From Gammaproteobacteria bacterium (GTDB lineage: Bacteria > Pseudomonadota > Gammaproteobacteria > Steroidobacterales > XN24), in assembly GCA_024640085.1 (NCBI GenBank), contig JAHEFR010000072.1:1-64000 (forward strand): a stretch of 64,000 nt of DNA, given 5' to 3'. Made by a program: the position numbers and the translations under genes. Of this stretch, positions 38,867-48,079 are shown piece by piece. Each line of letters starts with the position of its first letter. Position 1 is the first letter of the stretch. The notes below the pieces were generated by a model. That model saw only the letters and a list, made by a program, of their open reading frames with translations, searched no databases and had not been told where the DNA came from.

Positions 38867-39364
38867 ATGCGCAGGGCGGAACTCGTGATGGCCGTCGTGC
38901 TGGCGGCCTTCTCCGGCTACCTGATGTGGAAGAGCGCCGAGTTGCCCATCGGGTGGATCCCCAAGCGGGGTCCCGGCCCGGGGGCGTTCCCCTTCTGGCT
39001 CGGCGCCGGCATGCTGGCGTGCTGCGCATGGATCATCCTGCGCTGGCTGCGCGGCGGCGGGCCCCAGGCGTCGTCCGACGAACCCTACATGGATCGTCAC
39101 GCCCTGAACCAGTTCCTGCTGGGCGCAGGTTCCCTGGGCGTCATGATCGGGCTCATCCATGTCATCGGCGTCTACGGGGCCGTGCCGCTCTTCCTGATCT
39201 TCTACATGCGCGTCCTCGGCGGGCACACCTGGCTGAAGACCGGGTTGATGGCCATCCTTACGCCGGTGGCCACCTTTCTGTTCTTCGAGATCGCTCTGCA
39301 GATCACCTTGCCCAAGGGCTATACCGAACCGATGTTCTACCCGATCTATGACCTCATTTACTGA
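38867..39364 (+). CDS. Tripartite tricarboxylate transporter small subunit (TctB)
   Basis: 165 residues with four predicted TM helices (AELVMAVVLAAFSGYLMW; AFPFWLGAGMLACCAWIIL; QFLLGAGSLGVMIGLIHVIG; GLMAILTPVATFLFFEIALQ). GPGAFPFWLGAGML is the usual signature. It lies between tctC and tctA. Confidence 0.9.
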   Translation: MRRAELVMAVVLAAFSGYLMWKSAELPIGWIPKRGPGPGAFPFWLGAGMLACCAWIILRWLRGGGPQASSDEPYMDRHALNQFLLGAGSLGVMIGLIHVIGVYGAVPLFLIFYMRVLGGHTWLKTGLMAILTPVATFLFFEIALQITLPKGYTEPMFYPIYDLIY

Positions 39365-39442
39365 TCACCCGATGCGGCGACGGCTGCGTACCGGTCGCGG
39401 GACGGCCTCCGGGGTCCCGCGTCCGTGTCACGGTGAGCGGTG

Positions 39443-40963
39443 ATGGAAGTCCTCGGGCATCTGATCGACGGTTTCGGCATCGCCATGCAGCCGCTCAACC
39501 TGGGGCTGATCATCTTCGGCTGTGCGCTGGGACTGTTTATCGGGGCGATGCCCGGGCTCGGTTCGGTCAACGGAGTAGCGATCCTGCTGCCGATGACTTT
39601 CCTTGTGCCGCCGGCCTCCGCCATCATCTTCCTGGCGGCGATCTATTACGGCGCCATGTACGGCGGTGCAATATCTTCCATCATGCTGGGTATTCCGGGG
39701 GCCTCCACGGCCGTGGCCACGACCTTCGACGGGCGGCCCCTGGCATTGCAGGGCCTGGCGGACCGGGCGCTGGTGGCGGCCGCAACAGCTTCTTTCGTCG
39801 GCGGCACGATCTCTGTCATCCTGTTTACGATTTTCGCCCCACCCCTGGCCAACGTCGCGCTAGCTTTCGGTGCCCCGGAGGAATTCGCGCTGATGATGCT
39901 GGCATTCGCCACTTTCGTCGGGCTGGGTGGCGATGACGTTCCCAAGACCTTCTTCTCCATCTTCATCGGCCTGGTCCTGAGCGCCGTGGGGCTGGACATC
40001 GTCAGTGGCGAACCCCGCCTGATCTTCGGCGGCATCTCCGGGTTCATGCATGGCATCAATTTCCTGGTGCTGGCCATCGGCATCTACGGTATCGGTGAGA
40101 TGCTGTGGACCATCGAGAGCAGTCGCGGCAAGCTCGACGTCTCCCAGGCGAACGTGTCCGTGCGCCGCATCATCCGATGCCTGAAGGATCTGAAGGGCAC
40201 CGTCAAGGCCATGACCATGGGATCCTTCCTGGGTTATTTCGTCGGCATCCTGCCGGCAGCCGGGGCCACTCCGGGATCCCTGATGGCTTACGGTGTGGCC
40301 AAGAGCATGTCGAAGGATCCAAGATCGTTCGGCAAGGGCAATGTCGAGGGCGTCGTCGCCCCGGAAGCGGCCAATAATGCCGCCAGCACCGGCTCGATGT
40401 TGCCCATGCTTACCCTCGGCATACCGGGCTCGCCCACCACCGCCATCCTCCTCGGCGGGATGGTGATATGGGGTCTCGAGCCAGGGCCGCGGCTATTCGT
40501 GAACAACCAGGAGTTCGTCTGGGCGCTGATCGCCAGCCTCTATGCAGCCAACCTTTTTTCAGTGCTGATCAACGTGGCGTTCATCCCGCTGTTCGTCTGG
40601 GTGCTGAGGCTGCCGTTCACCATCCTCGTGCCGATCATCTTCATCCTCTGCGTGGTCGGCGGATATGCGCCCACCCAGGATATGCACGACGTCTGGCTGA
40701 TGTTCGGTTTCGGCGTCGTGGGCTACCTGATGCGAAAGCTCGACTACCCGATGGCGCCCGCGGTGCTGGCGATTGTCCTGGGGCCGCTCGCCGAGACGTC
40801 GATGCGTCAATCCCTGCTCATGTCCCATGGGGAGTTCGGGATCTTCTTCTCGCGCGCGATCTCCGGCCCGATCATGATCGTGGCCATCGTGCTCTTCCTG
40901 CTCCCCGTATTGAAGATGGTGAAGGACAAGATCAGAAAGCCCGCTCGGGGGACAGCCGCCTGA
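39443..40963 (+). CDS. Tripartite tricarboxylate transporter large subunit (TctA)
   Basis: 506 residues, about 12 TM helices. It has the duplicated glycine-rich motifs of the family: FIGAMPGLGSVNGVAILLP with YGAMYGGAISSIMLGIPG in the first half, and FVGILPAAGATPGSLMAYG with LTLGIPGSPTTAILLGGM in the second. Ion-coupled inner-membrane permease working with TctC and TctB. The ATG at 39443 follows an in-frame GTG at 39440. Confidence 0.95.
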   Translation: MEVLGHLIDGFGIAMQPLNLGLIIFGCALGLFIGAMPGLGSVNGVAILLPMTFLVPPASAIIFLAAIYYGAMYGGAISSIMLGIPGASTAVATTFDGRPLALQGLADRALVAAATASFVGGTISVILFTIFAPPLANVALAFGAPEEFALMMLAFATFVGLGGDDVPKTFFSIFIGLVLSAVGLDIVSGEPRLIFGGISGFMHGINFLVLAIGIYGIGEMLWTIESSRGKLDVSQANVSVRRIIRCLKDLKGTVKAMTMGSFLGYFVGILPAAGATPGSLMAYGVAKSMSKDPRSFGKGNVEGVVAPEAANNAASTGSMLPMLTLGIPGSPTTAILLGGMVIWGLEPGPRLFVNNQEFVWALIASLYAANLFSVLINVAFIPLFVWVLRLPFTILVPIIFILCVVGGYAPTQDMHDVWLMFGFGVVGYLMRKLDYPMAPAVLAIVLGPLAETSMRQSLLMSHGEFGIFFSRAISGPIMIVAIVLFLLPVLKMVKDKIRKPARGTAA

Positions 40964-41010
40964 AGCGCAGCAATCATCGCTAACCTCCAGTCACGGGAGA
41001 CACCGACACA

Positions 41011-42534
41011 ATGACACAAGCGTCCAGACTCTCAGAACTTCTCGCCGCCGGGCGCGACGAGGCCTTCGCCATCGGGGCGCCGGGGCGGGAGGCCCTCACC
41101 TATGCGGGGCTGCGCCGGCATGTCGAGGACACGGTGGCCGTCCTCAACCAGCGTGGTCTCGGCCGTAACGACCGGGTTGCGATCGTGCTCCCGAACGGTC
41201 CCGAGATGGCGACCGCGTTTGTTTCGATCGCATGTGCGGCCACCACCGCACCGCTAAACCCGGCTTACCGCGAGGAGGAATTCGAGTTCTACCTGTCTGA
41301 TCTCGGTGCGAGGGGGCTTGTAGTAGAGCAGGGGAGCACCTCGCCGGCGGTGAGCGCCGCTCGCAAGCTCGGCATACCGCTGCTCGAGATCGCACCCGGG
41401 GACGCCGCAGGGGTGTTCCATTTCACCGCGGACAAGAGAGACGCTAGCCCGGCGGCCCAAGGCGGGTTTGCGGAAGGGGACGACGTCGCTCTGGTGCTTC
41501 ATACATCGGGCACGACCTCGCGCCCGAAAATCGTACCCCTGACCCACAGGAACCTCTGCGCCTCGGCCCGCAACATCCGCACGACCCTGGCTCTCACGCC
41601 CGGGGATCGCTGCCTGAACGTGATGCCGCTGTTCCACATCCACGGCCTGATGGCGGCGATCCTCGCCAGCCTCAGCGCCGGCGCCGGCGTCGTCTGCACG
41701 CCGGGCTTCAACGCGCTGAAGTTCTTTGCCTGGCTGGAGGAGGCCAAACCCACCTGGTACACGGCCGTGCCGACCATGCACCAGGCCATCCTGGCCCGCG
41801 CACCTCGCAGCAAGGACATCGTGGCGGCCGCGAATCTGCGCTTCGTACGCTCCTCGTCATCGTCCCTGCCGCCCCAGGTGATGAAGGCCCTGGAGGAGAC
41901 CTTCGATGCGCCTGTGGTCGAGGCCTATGCCATGACCGAGGCCTCCCACCAGATGACTTCCAACCCCTTGCCGCCGCGCCCCCGCAAGCCGGGCACCGTG
42001 GGTGTCGCGGCGGGGCCGGAAGTGAGCATCATGGACGAAAAAGGGGGATTGCTCGCCCGGGGGTCGGTCGGCGAGATCGTGATCCGTGGCGACAACGTCA
42101 CCCCCGGCTACGAGAACAATCCCAAGGCGAATGCAGAGAATTTCACAAACGGGTGGTTCCGCACCGGCGATCAGGGCGTCATGGACGAAGAGGGCTATCT
42201 CACCATCACGGGGCGACTGAAGGAGATCATCAATCGGGGCGGCGAGAAGATTTCGCCGCGGGAAGTGGACGAAGTGCTCATGGATCACCCGGCGGTACAG
42301 CAGGTAGTGACCTTCGCCATGCCACACCCGAAGCTAGGTGAAGAGGTCGCGGCGGCCGTGGTGTTGCGGGAAGGCGAGCAAGCCAGCGAGCATGACATCC
42401 GCGACTTTGCCGCCGGGCGCCTGGCGGACTTCAAGGTGCCGAGGAAGGTGCTGTTTCTGGACGAGATCCCGAAGGGGGCGACCGGCAAGCTGCAACGCAT
42501 CGGCCTGGCGGAGAAACTGGGGCTCACAGGGTGA
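41011..42534 (+). CDS. Acyl-CoA synthetase, closest in motifs to oxalyl-CoA synthetase
   Basis: 507 residues of the ANL superfamily. P-loop LHTSGTTSRPKIVPLTHRN, then PLFHIHGLMAAILASL, AYAMTEASHQMTSNPLPPR, GWFRTGDQGVMDEEGYLTI, GRLKEIINRGGEKISPREVD and the catalytic lysine in PKGATGKLQR. SGTTSRPK with TWYTAVPTMHQ and MTEASHQMTSNPLP follows plant AAE3 / yeast Pcs60 oxalyl-CoA synthetases closely, so a small dicarboxylate is likely, though not proven. It comes right after the TTT transporter, and its stop overlaps the start of the reductase gene. Confidence 0.88.
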   Translation: MTQASRLSELLAAGRDEAFAIGAPGREALTYAGLRRHVEDTVAVLNQRGLGRNDRVAIVLPNGPEMATAFVSIACAATTAPLNPAYREEEFEFYLSDLGARGLVVEQGSTSPAVSAARKLGIPLLEIAPGDAAGVFHFTADKRDASPAAQGGFAEGDDVALVLHTSGTTSRPKIVPLTHRNLCASARNIRTTLALTPGDRCLNVMPLFHIHGLMAAILASLSAGAGVVCTPGFNALKFFAWLEEAKPTWYTAVPTMHQAILARAPRSKDIVAAANLRFVRSSSSSLPPQVMKALEETFDAPVVEAYAMTEASHQMTSNPLPPRPRKPGTVGVAAGPEVSIMDEKGGLLARGSVGEIVIRGDNVTPGYENNPKANAENFTNGWFRTGDQGVMDEEGYLTITGRLKEIINRGGEKISPREVDEVLMDHPAVQQVVTFAMPHPKLGEEVAAAVVLREGEQASEHDIRDFAAGRLADFKVPRKVLFLDEIPKGATGKLQRIGLAEKLGLTG

Positions 42535-43502
42535 GAATCTGCATCTACGGTGCCGGCGCGATCGGCGGATTTCTGGGGGTGCAATTGTCCCTGGCCGGCA
42601 GGGATGTGACCCTGATCGCGCGCGGGCCTCACCTGGAAGCCATGCGGGAGAATGGTCTTCGGCTGCGTATCGACGACGAGGAGCGGGTAGCCCATCCCCG
42701 CTGCACCAGCGATCCCGAAGAGGCCGGAGAGCAGGACTTCGTCATCGTGACCCTGAAGGCCCACTCGGTGCCGGCTATCGTCGATGCCATGCAGCCGCTG
42801 CTGGGCCCGGATACCGCGGTCGTGTCCGCGGTCAACGGCGTGCCCTGGTGGTACTTCTACAAGCTGGAGGGTCCGTGGGAGAACCGCCGGGTCGAGAGCG
42901 TGGATCCGGGCGGCAAGCAGTGGCACCAGATCGGCCCGGAACGCGCCATCGGCTGCGTCGTATATCCTGCCTGCGATGTGCCGGAGCCTGGCGTCATCCA
43001 GCACATCAGTGGAGACCGTTTCACCCTCGGCGAACCGAGCGGCGAGAAGACCGAGCGGGTCACGCGGATCAGCAAGGCCATGATCGATGCCGGCTTCAAG
43101 GCGCCGGTACGCCGGATCCGGGACGAGATCTGGGTCAAACTGTGGGGCAATCTCTGCTTCAATCCCATCAGCGCCCTCACCCGGGCGACGCTGGATATCG
43201 TTGCCACGGAAGAGGGCAGCCGCGCGGTGGCCCGGGCCATGATGCTGGAGGCCCAGGCCATCGGCGAGAAGCTGGGCGTACGGTTCGGCGTAGACGTGGA
43301 GAAGCGCATCGACGGTGCGGCGGCGGTTGGCGCACACCGCACTTCCATGCTGCAGGATCTGGAAAAAGGGCGGCCCATGGAGATCGATGCGCTTGTTACC
43401 GCCGTCCAGGAAATGGGACGCATGGTGGACGTGCCCACGCCGACCATCGACGTGGTCCTGGCGCTGGTGCAGCAGCGGGCGCGGATCGCGGGTTGCTACT
43501 GA
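42531..43502 (+). CDS. Ketopantoate-reductase-family (PanE/ApbA-like) dehydrogenase
   Basis: 323 residues, NAD(P)-dependent reductase. The Rossmann motif ICIYGAGAIGGFLGVQL is at the N-terminus, followed by FVIVTLKAHSVPAIVDAM, the catalytic-lysine helix IWVKLWGNLCFNPISALTR, and a C-terminal HRTSMLQDLEKGRPMEID. The HRTSMLQD and E-I-D residues are family-conserved. Here it sits in a carboxylate-catabolic cluster, so its substrate may be another 2-oxo or 2-hydroxy acid rather than ketopantoate. The GTG start overlaps the upstream TGA (GTGA at 42531-42534). Confidence 0.88.
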   Translation: MRICIYGAGAIGGFLGVQLSLAGRDVTLIARGPHLEAMRENGLRLRIDDEERVAHPRCTSDPEEAGEQDFVIVTLKAHSVPAIVDAMQPLLGPDTAVVSAVNGVPWWYFYKLEGPWENRRVESVDPGGKQWHQIGPERAIGCVVYPACDVPEPGVIQHISGDRFTLGEPSGEKTERVTRISKAMIDAGFKAPVRRIRDEIWVKLWGNLCFNPISALTRATLDIVATEEGSRAVARAMMLEAQAIGEKLGVRFGVDVEKRIDGAAAVGAHRTSMLQDLEKGRPMEIDALVTAVQEMGRMVDVPTPTIDVVLALVQQRARIAGCY

Positions 43503-43561
43503 GCCGTGGACAAGCGCAAGTCGAGTCGTGGACCAGACGCCCGGGGGGAGGAGGATCGGCT

Positions 43562-44422
43562 ATGCCGGTAAAGACCATTCTGCTGCCGTTGTCCGGCGCC
43601 GCCGCGCCGGAGCCGGTCTTTGAGACCGCCCTCAGCCTGGCGAAGCGTTTCGACGCTCATCTGGACGCCCTCTACGTGCGGGGCAACCCGCGCAATCTGC
43701 TGCCCTATGCGACCCTGGGATTGTCGAAGCACATGCGGGAGTCGGTAGTGGAGGCGGCTGAGCAGAACGCCGAGGCTCAGGCGGAGGCCAACCGGTCCAT
43801 GTTTACGTCGGTGTGCGAGCGGATGAGCGTCCCGTTGCTGACGTCACGGACCGGCAGTGATTCCGTTTCTGCATCCTGGGAGGAGCGGACGGGCAAGGAG
43901 GCGGACGTCCTGTCCAGGCGCGGCAGGCTTTCCGACCTGATCGTGCTGCCCGGCCCCATCCCGGTGTCGCCTCCCCCGGAAGTTGCCGAGGCGGCGCTCA
44001 AATCCACCGGCCGGCCGGTCATGCTCATCCCACCGTGCGCCGACGCGGTGATCGCCAGCCACATCGGCATCGGCTGGAACGGCAGCGCCGAGTCGGCCCG
44101 GGCGGTGGCCGCCGCGATGGATTACCTTCATGCGGCGGACTCGGTGACTATCTTCTCCGGCGCGGCACAGTCGGAGAGGCGGCCCGGCGCAGAAGCGCTG
44201 GTGAGGTATCTGGGCTGGCACGGGGTCGACGCGACGGTAAAGGTTTTCGAGGCCCACGATCCCAGCGTGGGAGAGGCGCTGCTCTCCCAGGCGCGAGAGG
44301 CCGGCGTCAACTTGCTCGTGGTCGGCGGCTATAGCCGCAGCCGGTTGCGCGAGCTGATCCTTGGCGGCGTCACCGGGCACCTGCTGGCGGAGGCGGACAT
44401 CCCGGTCTTCATGGTCCACTGA
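43562..44422 (+). CDS. Tandem universal stress protein
   Basis: 286 residues. The N-terminal half starts KTILLPLSGAAAPEPVFETA; the C-terminal half has IGIGWNGSAESARAVAAAM and ends with the ATP-binding LLVVGGYSRSRLRELILGGV-TGHLLAEADIPVFMVH, the G-x2-G-x9-G(S/T) motif. Only the second domain appears able to bind nucleotide. Last gene of the carboxylate cluster, 59 bp after the reductase. Role unknown. Confidence 0.85.
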   Translation: MPVKTILLPLSGAAAPEPVFETALSLAKRFDAHLDALYVRGNPRNLLPYATLGLSKHMRESVVEAAEQNAEAQAEANRSMFTSVCERMSVPLLTSRTGSDSVSASWEERTGKEADVLSRRGRLSDLIVLPGPIPVSPPPEVAEAALKSTGRPVMLIPPCADAVIASHIGIGWNGSAESARAVAAAMDYLHAADSVTIFSGAAQSERRPGAEALVRYLGWHGVDATVKVFEAHDPSVGEALLSQAREAGVNLLVVGGYSRSRLRELILGGVTGHLLAEADIPVFMVH

Positions 44423-44518
44423 GGGACGGGCTCCGAACCCCTTCAGCGGCGATAAGGCCCGCTGTCTCGCAGGCATGCCAGGGATGCCTGGAGAGGTCAG
44501 GGGCCCGGGATGTGGATG

Positions 44519-46756
44519 TCAAGGTGAGAGAGCGCGCAGCCTTTCCGAGTATATTCGGGCCGCATCCTGGTCGCCCATGTCCCGGTAAAAGGCCGCCAGC
44601 GCGCTCAGGATGTCGCGATTGTAAGGGTGCCGTTCCAGGCCTTGCTCGAGGACTTCGAGGGCCTTTCCGGGATTGCCGGTCGAGTTCAGGGCCACCGCAT
44701 AAACGTAGACATAGCGACCGTTGCCCGGATTCAGGCCGGCCGCGAGGCCGAGTTCCTCCAGGCCTTCGGCGGTGCGCTGCTGTCGCACCAGCGTAAGGCC
44801 GAGGGCGTGGCGGACGTCGGCATTCCCCGGTCGTAGCTTCACCGCCTGGCGAAGGACTTTCTCCGCTTCCGCCTCGTCTCCCTGGTTGCGATAGAGATCC
44901 GCCAGGTTGACGTAGGCGGGAACGTAGCCCGGGTCCAGTTCCATAGCCGTCCGGTAAGCCCGGACTCCACGATCGGGCTCGGCCATGTCGCCGTAAAGAA
45001 TACCGAGATTCACCTGGGCCTCGGGGCGCTCGGCCATCGCCATCTGGGCATCGACGTATTCCTGGATCGCAGCGGATAGCATTGCGCGTTGGTTCTCGGG
45101 GAGATCGCCGGCCGGGAACGGGGCCAGCACCCGGGCCGCCTCGATGCGCACGGCGCGGATCGGGTCGTCCAACAGCGGGAAAAGGAGCTGGACGCGGATG
45201 TCCGGTGGCGCGTATTCCAGCGGCGAGACGGCGGCGGCGCGCACCTGCGGATCCGGATCGGACAGGCCCGCGACGACGACATCGAGGGTCTGGGCGCTCA
45301 GGTACGGCCCGATCTCAGCCAGCGCCGTGGCTCGGGCGATGGCAGGCGTCTCCCTGCCGTGAGCCGTTGCCGCGAGCTTGTCCCCGGCGCCCGGCAATGC
45401 CTCGCGGGCGGCATGAAACGCTCCCGCGTAGGTCTGGAATCCCGCCGGGGCGTTCCCGTACCAGGCATCCACTTTGGCCGCTGCCCAGCCGGCGTTCTTG
45501 TCCTGGTGGCAGCCATTGCAGGCATTGGGCGTCCCCAGTTCCACAGACAGGTCGGGCCGGGGAATGCGCATGCTGTGGTCATGCCGGGGATCGACCACCA
45601 TGTAGGTGCGCGGCGGCATGTGGCACTCGGCGCAGCTTGCTCCGGGTGAGCCCGGTTCGTGGAAATGATGGCTCGCCTGATCGTACTTTTCCGACTGGTG
45701 GCATTGGGTGCACACCGCATTGCCGGGTGCTCTCAGGGCCAGGCTGTGGGGGTCGTGGCAGTCGCTGCAGGTCACGCCGGCGTGATGCATCTTGCTCTGT
45801 ATGAACGAGCCGTAGACATAGACTTCGTCGTCGATCTGGCCGTCCGCGAAATACATGTGCTCGGTGAGAAGGCTGGGAAGATACTGGTCCAGCAGGGGCC
45901 GGCCGTGCACATAGGCATCGCTGATGGGGCTACGACGCGCGTGGCAGCGAGCGCAGGTCTCGATCTCGAGGTTGCTTTCCCGGGGCCGGCTGCGCGACGC
46001 ATTGCCGGTGTCACCGTTCATCTCCCAGCGGACGCCGACACGCTCGTCGAAATCCACCTCGAGGCCCTTGCCAGCACCCAGGGCCTCCCAGCCGGGTTCG
46101 TGTTGTGCCCAGGCGACGTGGGCCGACCCCGGGCCGTGGCAAGCCTCGCAGGAAACGTCCATCTCGGAAAAGGTGGTCGAGAACGTCCGGGTGGCGGGAT
46201 CGTAACCCTTCACCAGATCCGTCGAGTGGCACTCGGCACACATCGTATTCCAGTTCTGTCTGAGCCCGGTCCAGTGGAGTTCGTCGTCATACGCGATTTC
46301 CTCATCGGGATAGAGATGGAACCAGCGCTGGCCACCCTGCGCCTGCGGGCGCGTATCCCAGGCCAGGCTGAGTGCCTGCAGCCGGCCGCCGGGGAACTCG
46401 ATCAGGTACTGCTGCAACGGTGTCACGCCGAAGGCGTACTTCACAGCGTAATCGTGCAATTTGCCGTCCGGCCCCTCGGTGCGGACCATGAACTTCTCGC
46501 CCTTCCTGTAAAACGTCGACGTTACGCCGAAGACCGAAACCTCGGCGTTGTCGAAGTCCCCGAGGACTGTTCGTTCATCCGCCGGTTGCATAGCCAGGTC
46601 GTGGTGCGACCCGGCCCATAGCGCTGCCTGGTCGCCGTGACAACCGGCGCACACCGCGCGTCCGACGTAATCCGCCTCGGATGACGGGACAGATGCGGCC
46701 GCCGCCGATACGGCCAGCCATTGGGCAGCGATCAAGAGACCGAAAAACACGGACAT
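44519..46756 (-). CDS. Exported octahaem cytochrome c with HEAT-like and TPR repeats
   Basis: 745 residues. The signal peptide (SVFFGLLIAAQWLAVSAAAA) is followed by a cytochrome c554-like part with eight CxxCH motifs: CAGCH (about residue 36), CAECH, CEACH, CARCH, CSDCH, CTQCH, CAECH and CNGCH. A short HEAT-like stretch (LSDPDPQVRAAAVSPLEY; DDPIRAVRIEAARVLAPF) and about five TPR units make up the C-terminal 300 residues. Periplasmic electron carrier or reductase with a protein-binding tail; no substrate can be named. The ATG at 46756 is the better start than 46819. It is convergent with the Usp gene. Confidence 0.88.
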   Translation of the reverse strand: MSVFFGLLIAAQWLAVSAAAASVPSSEADYVGRAVCAGCHGDQAALWAGSHHDLAMQPADERTVLGDFDNAEVSVFGVTSTFYRKGEKFMVRTEGPDGKLHDYAVKYAFGVTPLQQYLIEFPGGRLQALSLAWDTRPQAQGGQRWFHLYPDEEIAYDDELHWTGLRQNWNTMCAECHSTDLVKGYDPATRTFSTTFSEMDVSCEACHGPGSAHVAWAQHEPGWEALGAGKGLEVDFDERVGVRWEMNGDTGNASRSRPRESNLEIETCARCHARRSPISDAYVHGRPLLDQYLPSLLTEHMYFADGQIDDEVYVYGSFIQSKMHHAGVTCSDCHDPHSLALRAPGNAVCTQCHQSEKYDQASHHFHEPGSPGASCAECHMPPRTYMVVDPRHDHSMRIPRPDLSVELGTPNACNGCHQDKNAGWAAAKVDAWYGNAPAGFQTYAGAFHAAREALPGAGDKLAATAHGRETPAIARATALAEIGPYLSAQTLDVVVAGLSDPDPQVRAAAVSPLEYAPPDIRVQLLFPLLDDPIRAVRIEAARVLAPFPAGDLPENQRAMLSAAIQEYVDAQMAMAERPEAQVNLGILYGDMAEPDRGVRAYRTAMELDPGYVPAYVNLADLYRNQGDEAEAEKVLRQAVKLRPGNADVRHALGLTLVRQQRTAEGLEELGLAAGLNPGNGRYVYVYAVALNSTGNPGKALEVLEQGLERHPYNRDILSALAAFYRDMGDQDAARIYSERLRALSP

Positions 46757-46950
46757 GGCGGTGGATCCTGGCAATTGAGTCAATGATACAGACCGAGGCC
46801 GGTTCCGGGTTGTTGCCACGATCCTGGTCTGGGCATCAACGGCGTCCAGAGCAAGATCGCCTGACTATCTTGCATTGCCCGGGACAGTAATTCGTCACGG
46901 GTTGAATCTGCGTCAACGGCGCCGCGGCCAGTACGGCGTTCGCCCCGAAC

Positions 46951-47409
46951 CTACGTCGGCAGATCGGTGCTCTTGGCGCCTTCGGTCGCCTCCGATCGGA
47001 ACCTGAAAGCGCCGAATCGTAGCAGCACCACGGCCAGGGAGAGGATCAGGACCGAGCCGGTGACCAGCAGTACGCGCATATCGGCCAGTCCCTCGACCTC
47101 CACCAGGCTCCGGGTGATGACCGTGATGGCGATATAGAGCAGGAACTCCACCGGCAATTCATCGGTCTTGAAATAGATGCCCACCATGGCACCCATCTCC
47201 AGGTAGACAAACAACAGCAGGATGTCGTGCAGGCTGGCGTGGCCGGCACGGATCATCTCGATATACGCGGTGGCGGCTGACCAGGCGATCGTGCCGCCGA
47301 TGACGAACAGGGCGAGAAGATGGAAGGCCTTGACGAGGCGATGGCCGAGCCGCTCGGCAGCCTGCTCCGCCTGGATTTGCGCTTTTTCTACGTGCTTGCC
47401 GAACCCCAT
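46951..47409 (-). CDS. PsiE-family (phosphate-starvation-inducible) membrane protein
   Basis: 152 residues. A basic/amphipathic N-terminal helix is followed by four TM helices (AFHLLALFVIGGTIAWSAAT; LHDILLLFVYLEMGAMVGIYF; LPVEFLLYIAITVITRSL; VLLVTGSVLILSLAVVLL). LLLFVYLEMGAMVGIYFK and PVEFLLYIAITVITR are the PsiE signature. Function poorly known in the family. Confidence 0.85.
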   Translation of the reverse strand: MGFGKHVEKAQIQAEQAAERLGHRLVKAFHLLALFVIGGTIAWSAATAYIEMIRAGHASLHDILLLFVYLEMGAMVGIYFKTDELPVEFLLYIAITVITRSLVEVEGLADMRVLLVTGSVLILSLAVVLLRFGAFRFRSEATEGAKSTDLPT

Positions 47410-47765
47410 GACTTTCCCTCCCTTCGACGCCAGGGGACGAGACTAGCCCAATCGGGCCGTCCAATCACAGAGATGGGACCCACTCGCGGCCGGAAATTGG
47501 CTCAGCCCAGTCGCCCGGGGGGCACCGCGGGACGACCGCAGGGAGGAGAATCACGATAGACCTTGCGCTCCGGCCAATTGCCCAAGAGCGTGGGGCTGGC
47601 AAAGCCGGCAGCTTACAGATAGCGGGACCCAAGCGCTGCACTGCACAAGAGCCATCCTTGTCACGGGCCGGAGAGGTCAGTCGATCTTTCTCTTGGACTC
47701 GCAGCTGCCGCTAATGTAGCCTTTTCGGTGACTGCAAGCGCAGGCCACACACCGGAGACACAGAG
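47410..47765. other. Intergenic tract between psiE-like and monohaem cytochrome genes
   Basis: 356 bp shared by two divergent genes. No ORF, hairpin or FNR-type box stands out. Confidence 0.35.
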
Positions 47766-48032
47766 ATGAAGAAGTTCCTGATTGCGATCGCTGCCCTGGG
47801 CCTGACCGCCTGGCAGGGCTTTGCCTGGGCGGGAGACGCGGCGGAGATGTCCGAAGCCTGCATGGACTGCCACGAACTCGACGAGTTCAAGGGCAAGGAC
47901 GCGACGGCGCTGGCCGAGGGTTTCAAGACAGCCAACGCAGAAAACAAGATGATGGCCAAGGCCACCGCCGACATGTCGGCGGAGGACATCCAGGCGGTCA
48001 TTGATTACATCGCCTCAGAAGCAAACAAGTAA
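47766..48032 (+). CDS. Small monohaem cytochrome c
   Basis: 88 residues with a signal peptide (MKKFLIAIAALGLTAWQGFAWA). One haem site, CMDCH at residues 32-36, and a likely Met ligand in AENKMMAKATADMSAEDI. It resembles class I cytochrome domains of soluble electron shuttles. A terminator follows. Confidence 0.88.
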   Translation: MKKFLIAIAALGLTAWQGFAWAGDAAEMSEACMDCHELDEFKGKDATALAEGFKTANAENKMMAKATADMSAEDIQAVIDYIASEANK

Positions 48033-48045
48033 ACTGTCGATAGTT

Positions 48046-48079
48046 GCGCCGGGGGGTGGTTCCACACCCCGGCGCCTTT
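48046..48079 (+). terminator. Terminator of the monohaem cytochrome gene
   Basis: GCGCCGGGG (from 48046) pairs with CCCCGGCGC (ending 48075) with a small bulge near the loop, followed by CTTTC. Confidence 0.6.

Noticed and set aside
46902-46916. FNR-like palindrome TTGAATCTGCGTCAA upstream of the octahaem gene
   Set aside because: The spacer between the TTGA/TCAA half-sites is one base too long for FNR, and the outer bases do not match.
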